Below are positions 62,085 to 64,000 of a stretch of DNA of 64,000 nucleotides, in pieces. Source of the stretch: Photobacterium toruni (GTDB lineage: Bacteria; Pseudomonadota; Gammaproteobacteria; Enterobacterales; Vibrionaceae); NCBI RefSeq assembly GCF_024529955.1, contig NZ_AP024856.1, positions 62,001 through 126,000 of the forward strand, in the 5' to 3' direction. Numbering within the stretch: the stretch's first letter is position 1; every line of letters begins with the position of its first letter. The translations under genes were made by a program, and so were the position numbers. The notes below the pieces were generated by a model. The model was not told the DNA's origin. It did not search any database and saw only the letters and a program-made list of their open reading frames with translations.

Positions 62085-62312
62085 TCACATAGTCTATTAG
62101 TCGCCCATGGATGGAGCTCAGTCACTTCTACTGCCCTTCATGAACAAGGTTTTGATAGTTTGCTTATTGAAGCATGTTTATCACATGCAGATCAAAATGA
62201 ATTAAGAGCAAGTTACAACCGCTCGGATTATTTAAAGCAGCGTAAAGAGATCATGAGCTGGTGGAGTGCATATATAGAAAAAGCTGCGCAAGGCAGCTTC
62301 TTCTATAATTAG
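62085..62312 (+). pseudogene. C-terminal remnant of a P4-type tyrosine integrase
   Basis: The plus-strand frame reads VAHGWSSVTSTALHEQGFDS, LLIEACLSHADQNELRASYN (LSH with catalytic His and Tyr), RSDYLKQRKEIMSWWSAYIE and ends at TAG 62310. This is the end of the catalytic domain of integrases of genomic islands. The 5' part has been removed at the IS3 junction. No start codon remains. Confidence 0.82.
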
Positions 62313-62350
62313 CAAGTGTATAACTCTTTAGATACTAGACAAGAACTTAA

Positions 62351-64000
62351 TTAATAAAGTGTCTTACTCAATTTAAAGTTCTTAAATAGTAATGATGTAA
62401 ACGGATTAGCATCTACTTCAGTATTTAAACGATAAATCACATCACCATTATCAATAACGAATCTATAATCAACACTCGTTTCACTAGCACCTACAACCAA
62501 CCCTCGTTCAAGAAGACGGAAAAATGCCCATGGCCCTTGAATCGTAATTGCACGTGGTGATAAATTCTCCGACGCAGGAACTAATGATAATTTAGAGACT
62601 GCAGTTTCACGTAATGTATTGGGCCAAATCAGCTCTACTGGTCGACGAGAACCGTGGCTATACTCAACATATTGACCATCAACATTAATTACGCTACGGC
62701 GTTGATTAGCACTTAAATTAATTGGCTCAAGCGTAAACTCAACATCTAATATACCTTTACGGTTAAAGAAAGCTTGTTGAATTTTTTTCGCACTTGCAAA
62801 TTGTTTAAGTACATCACTACGTAATAATGCCTGTTTATCACCACTATTCATATCCATTGAAAGATTATCATTAATAAATAATTTCAAGTCATTATTATAA
62901 AAAGTATCCAGTGTGCCACCAGGCGCAAAGAAAACTTCAAAATCCTTTAATGACACATCTTTCGATGCATTACTATTGAATGGATAACGTGAAGCAAGTT
63001 TTTCTTTATATTCCTTATATACATCACGCTGCCAACGAACTTCAACATATTTAATCGCTTCTTGCCTAACCACATACCAACTTTCATCTGCAATATCTTT
63101 AACTAAACTATCAAGCGGTTTAGGTAAATTAGTAGCCATCTGTTGTAATGCATAAATAGGATCGTTATCCTTTAATGCTAATCGCTCTTTCGTTGCTTCT
63201 AAAGCCGCCTTACCTTTGTCAGGTGCATCTTGAATCGCTTTCATATAATGATAAAGTTGTTGTACTGAGGCCATCACTTCTTGTAGATATGCCGGTTGTT
63301 TACCATTATTGTCCAAAATTGAATCTATCTCAGTAAACGGTGTTGCAATCATTGATGCTACTTTATATTGCGGCGTTGCCATCAACACCATCCTTGCCTT
63401 ATCATTTTCAGGTAATTTTGGAAATAACTGAGTATTTATATCAACAATTTTAATAAAACGCTCTATTGGCTGTTTATGACCAACAATATTACCCAAAACA
63501 GTTACTGCTTCATTAATATCTGAAAAGTACTTAATTTCGATATTATTTAAGCCTAATTGCCATGTATTTACATAATCATCAACATACAAATCACGAATCT
63601 TTTGGCGTAACACTTGTTTATCTTCTGAACTAAACTTAGCCACTGTTGACTCACCTAATACCCAACTGTCAGTCAATGCTACATCTGACAATAATTCGAT
63701 TTTAGGTAAAAAGTAACTATTAAAACCTTTGGTCGTTAATAACTGTGGAATGTTTAGAGCATCATCTTGTGCGCGCTGACCAAAAACCACCTCAAATACA
63801 GGACCAACCGCTTTTTTTATATTAAGAGGCGCACCTAATGTTTGATCTGCCGTACGTTTTAAGTTGTTATAAACACGATCAGCCAAATCCACTGAACTTA
63901 GATCCTGTTGAGTTCTCTCGATTAAATTATCATACGGACTCATTATCGAAATCGCATTTTTATTACCGTGATTACGAAGACCTTGTAAATCAGTATGTGC
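62351..64000 (-). CDS. tssM: TssM/IcmF (VasK) C-terminal part, runs off the window
   Basis: At least 549 residues; the frame is open to the window edge, so the N-terminal ATPase and membrane part are outside. TssM C-terminal signatures: FEVVFGQRAQDDALNI, YVNTWQLGLNNIEIKYFSDI, FFAPGGTLDTFYNNDLKLFI, DVEFTLEPINLSANQRRSVI, VELIWPNTLRETAVSKL and GPWAFFRLLERGLV. TssM bridges the inner membrane to TssJ and anchors the baseplate. The other tss core genes are presumably beyond 64 kb. Confidence 0.93.
   Translation of the reverse strand, partial: AHTDLQGLRNHGNKNAISIMSPYDNLIERTQQDLSSVDLADRVYNNLKRTADQTLGAPLNIKKAVGPVFEVVFGQRAQDDALNIPQLLTTKGFNSYFLPKIELLSDVALTDSWVLGESTVAKFSSEDKQVLRQKIRDLYVDDYVNTWQLGLNNIEIKYFSDINEAVTVLGNIVGHKQPIERFIKIVDINTQLFPKLPENDKARMVLMATPQYKVASMIATPFTEIDSILDNNGKQPAYLQEVMASVQQLYHYMKAIQDAPDKGKAALEATKERLALKDNDPIYALQQMATNLPKPLDSLVKDIADESWYVVRQEAIKYVEVRWQRDVYKEYKEKLASRYPFNSNASKDVSLKDFEVFFAPGGTLDTFYNNDLKLFINDNLSMDMNSGDKQALLRSDVLKQFASAKKIQQAFFNRKGILDVEFTLEPINLSANQRRSVINVDGQYVEYSHGSRRPVELIWPNTLRETAVSKLSLVPASENLSPRAITIQGPWAFFRLLERGLVVGASETSVDYRFVIDNGDVIYRLNTEVDANPFTSLLFKNFKLSKTLY

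Overview
The window looks like mobile, low-GC gammaproteobacterial DNA from the Vibrionaceae (Photobacterium or Vibrio/Aliivibrio type). The Hcp copies, VgrG, VasL, TssM and the chromosome-II-style initiator all read as vibrio-like. It is a mosaic of a conjugative plasmid backbone and type VI secretion (T6SS) modules, stitched together by insertion sequences (IS630, IS91, three IS6, IS4 pieces, IS3). The species call is inference.

Layout. (1) 0.5-2 kb: a replication initiator on the minus strand behind six short iterons. (2) 2.9-12 kb: an F-type conjugation operon (pilin, TraL, E, K, B, TrbI-like, DsbC-like, TraV, TraC), followed at 12-18.6 kb by secreted or lipid-anchored accessory proteins (Calx-beta/Lcl_C lipoprotein, Ig-like giant, L,D-transpeptidase-like protein). 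TraW, U, N, F, H, G, D and I are not in the window. (3) 18.6-21.1 kb: a SopA/SopB-type partition operon. (4) 21.4-28.3 kb: nine ~183-bp GATC-containing repeat units, split by a 4.6-kb insert carrying a colicin/pyocin-type HNH DNase, its immunity gene, two orphan immunity-like genes and an IS91 element. The array is followed by a DnaA box, a dense GATC cluster and a 764-aa initiator that resembles RctB of Vibrio chromosome II. (5) 30.6-35.3 kb: small plasmid genes, including a DsbA-like thioredoxin and a plasmid-borne sigma-70 factor.

(6) 35.3-44.1 kb: IS6 copy 1, then an auxiliary T6SS operon read leftwards from a sigma-54-type promoter: hcp, vgrG, DUF4123 adaptor, Tle1-like lipase (DUF2235), DUF2931 lipoprotein (likely immunity) and a small gene; then a serine recombinase. 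(7) 44.3-54 kb: a cassette-like accessory array joined by a dispersed intergenic repeat: a BspA-type leucine-rich protein, a winged-helix protein, a TIR-like nucleotide-binding protein, a BrnT/BrnA pair, an exported protein, a RelE/HigB-HigA pair and a VOC (glyoxalase) gene broken by IS6 copy 2. (8) 54-64 kb: an IS4 remnant, a possible effector/immunity pair, IS6 copy 3, a second hcp with the same promoter architecture, vasL, a degenerate IS3, the C-terminal stub of a tyrosine integrase, and the C-terminal part of tssM running off the window.

Most noteworthy: an RctB-like replicon with a long 183-bp repeat array on a conjugative plasmid that also carries a second iteron replicon; matched sigma-54 promoters plus triple GCAA-N4-TTGC sites upstream of both hcp genes; a dispersed repeat that links the bacteriocin insert to the toxin/antitoxin array; and an unassigned putative T6SS effector/immunity pair. 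All family calls were made by eye from the sequence; no database search was run.
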